Assembly (NCBI GenBank): GCA_001414345.1
Contig: LLCB01000256.1
Coordinates: 23,013-87,012, forward strand
Length of the DNA stretch: 64,000 nucleotides
Reading direction: 5' to 3'
Origin: Hymenoscyphus infarciens
Taxonomy: Eukaryota > Ascomycota > Leotiomycetes > Helotiales > Helotiaceae
The position numbers and the translations under genes were made by a program. Below, in pieces: positions 62,497 through 64,000 of the stretch (position 1 is its first letter; every line of letters begins with the position of its first letter). Under the pieces are notes generated by a model that was not told where the DNA came from, made no database searches, and saw only the letters and a list, made by a program, of their open reading frames with translations.

Positions 62497-64000
62497 AATT
62501 CCTCTTCTATACTTTAAGATAAGATTAAGTCTAATTTTAGTAGCTCTAGTCTAGAACTAGTAGAACGTTATTCTAATAAGATAACTAACACTTACTATAG
62601 TAACTTTAGTACTATAGAAAAGTATATATCCGAAATCTAGTCCTTAGCTATATACTTAAGAAGCTTAGATAAAAAAGTATCTAATACTTTTATACTAGTT
62701 ACTATCTTTAATAGCCTTCCTAGCTCTTTTAATTCTTTTATATCTAGAAAGTACAAAGATATAGAAAACGATATTAGTTCTATAGACTTAGACGATATAA
62801 TAAGCAACCTTATAGACGAAGAGTCTAGAATAACTTAAAGAAGTGATTTAGAAGCTAATAAAACTTCTATTAAAACTAGCTCTCTATATACCTACTATAA
62901 TAAAAAGGGACATATTAAGAGTAAATGCTTTATACTTCACCTAGAGCTTAGAAAGAGCTCTAATAATACTAGTAAGAATACTAGTAATAACTCTTCTAAA
63001 AAGAATAAAAAGAAGAATAAGGCTAAAGATAAAAACTCTAGTAAGTCTAGAGAATTAGAAGACTCTAAAGACTCTAAAGACTCCGAAGACTCTAATTCTA
63101 ATAATAATAAGTCTAAAGTCTCTTCTAGAGTTATTATGTCGGCTAGTATTAATAGTAATAATAAAAATACTATAACTAGCTATACTAGTAATAAAAGAAA
63201 ACTAGTATTAGACTCCGGGGCCTCTAATCACTTCACGCCTAATAAAAGCTAGCTTCTTGATTTTAAAGAGCTTAATAGCTCTATTATAGTAGCTAATAAT
63301 ACTAAAGTACCTCTACTAGATAAAGGTAATATACCTATTACTTATAAAGGTAAAGAGCTACTTATTAAAGACGTATATTACGTCCCTAGTCTTAAGAATA
63401 CTCTTATTTCAGCTTACTCTTTAGCTAATAAAGATTAGGATATTAAGCTTAATAAAGACTTTACTTATATTAGTAATAATAAAGCTAATATTAAGATTAA
63501 AGCTCTTTGGCTAAACAATGTCTACTGTCTATCTAACCTAGCTATAGATTATAATAAGCTTAAAAAGGTAGTTTATAAAGCTAATAGCTCTAACTACTCT
63601 AAGACTAGAAGTAAGAAACTAGACTCTAATAAAGAGTCTAAAAATAAACTAAAAAACAAGTCTACTCTCTTAGAGACTACTAATAAAAAGCTTTCTAAAA
63701 AGCCTTTAAAATCTAAAACTTCTACTATTTTAGTCTCTAAAATAGAGAGTAAAAACCTTATAAAAGAAGATAATAAGACTACGATTATTAAGAAGCCTTC
63801 TATAGGTTTTATTTTAGAATCTAAAACTTATAAAGAAGCTATTAGTTCTAATAATCCTTATAAGAACTATATAATTAAGTCTATAGAAGAAGAGATAAAT
63901 AACTCTTTTATTACTAAAGACTCTTCTTCTTCTTCTTCTTCTACTATACCTACTATATCTAGGTTAGTTTATAAGAATAAAGACTTTAAAGAAGACAATA
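62497..64000 (+). pseudogene. Copia-like gag C-terminus, zinc knuckle and protease
   Basis: The frame continues from 55364. A zinc knuckle at 62887-62928 reads Y-T-Y-Y-N-K-K-G-H-I-K-S-K-C, i.e. C-x2-C-x4-H-x4-C with two TGT to TAT changes. The protease site D-S-G-A-S-N-H-F begins at 63211 and keeps its catalytic triplet. Then comes a region resembling the gag-pre-integrase segment (V-Y-Y-V-P-S-L-K-N-T-L-I-S) and a Ser/Lys-rich linker with a Ser run (about 63921-63941). Only about a handful of stops are seen. It continues past the window. Confidence 0.78.

Larger units (their letters stand above)
53960..64000 (+). mobile_element. Copia-like LTR element, plus strand, interrupted, runs off window
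   Basis: The 5' LTR is 53960-54363 (404 bp; start TGTTAG keeps the original TG), followed by a leader with an AT run (about 55003-55031), gag from 55054, an insertion at 55365-62496, and continuation of gag, zinc knuckle and protease to the end. It matches the minus-strand copy 24480-32051 throughout. The interior is lightly RIP-mutated with few stops. The 3' LTR lies beyond 64000, so I cannot tell whether this copy carries integrase and RT. Confidence 0.82.

Overview
This window looks like nuclear DNA of a filamentous ascomycete (Pezizomycotina). Genes carry short GT-AG introns of about 48-70 bp with CTRAC-type branch sites. More than two thirds of the window is extremely AT-rich sequence in which CpA and TpG are almost gone and TpA is abundant, the signature of repeat-induced point mutation (RIP). 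The gene families (an HGD-type Ser/Thr kinase family with a long N-terminal module, a divergent CorA-like transporter, a pepsin-type protease) are ones I associate with Leotiomycetes. That placement is an inference from memory, not a search result.

Layout: 1-14395 RIP-degraded transposons (a minus-strand Ty3/gypsy remnant, a plus-strand Tad-like LINE, an unassigned block). 14396-18621 is gene island 1, with one secreted aspartic protease. 18622-35340 is transposon DNA, including a three-level nest: an 816-bp TIR element split by a copia-like LTR element, itself split by a second non-autonomous LTR element, each with target-site duplications. 35341-45700 is gene island 2 (kinase, three very small genes, CorA-like membrane protein), with a short AT block at about 39950-40390. 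45700-47750 is dominated by a hAT element with 8-bp target-site duplication. 47750-50600 is gene island 3 (second kinase). 50600-64000 is again RIP DNA: a foldback element, a solo LTR, and a copia-like element whose gag is interrupted by a 7.1-kb insertion of unknown type that carries a head-to-head minisatellite.

The genes form no evident pathway. The two kinases are paralogues with the same plan (N-terminal helical module, then kinase domain) but different tails, and one has DMG in place of DFG. Two small genes in island 2 share a VE/GE-MRHN motif across an intron and look like relatives. The secreted protease, the kinases and the orphan small genes sitting in islands between RIP blocks fit a two-compartment fungal genome.

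The strongest observations are structural. The two copia-like copies supply each other's empty sites, so both large nested insertions can be delimited to the base. The 55365-62496 insertion has a RIP-altered 5-bp duplication, short inverted ends, dispersed palindromes and no family I recognise. One gene needs either a 20-nt intron or a small frameshifting insertion to be read through.
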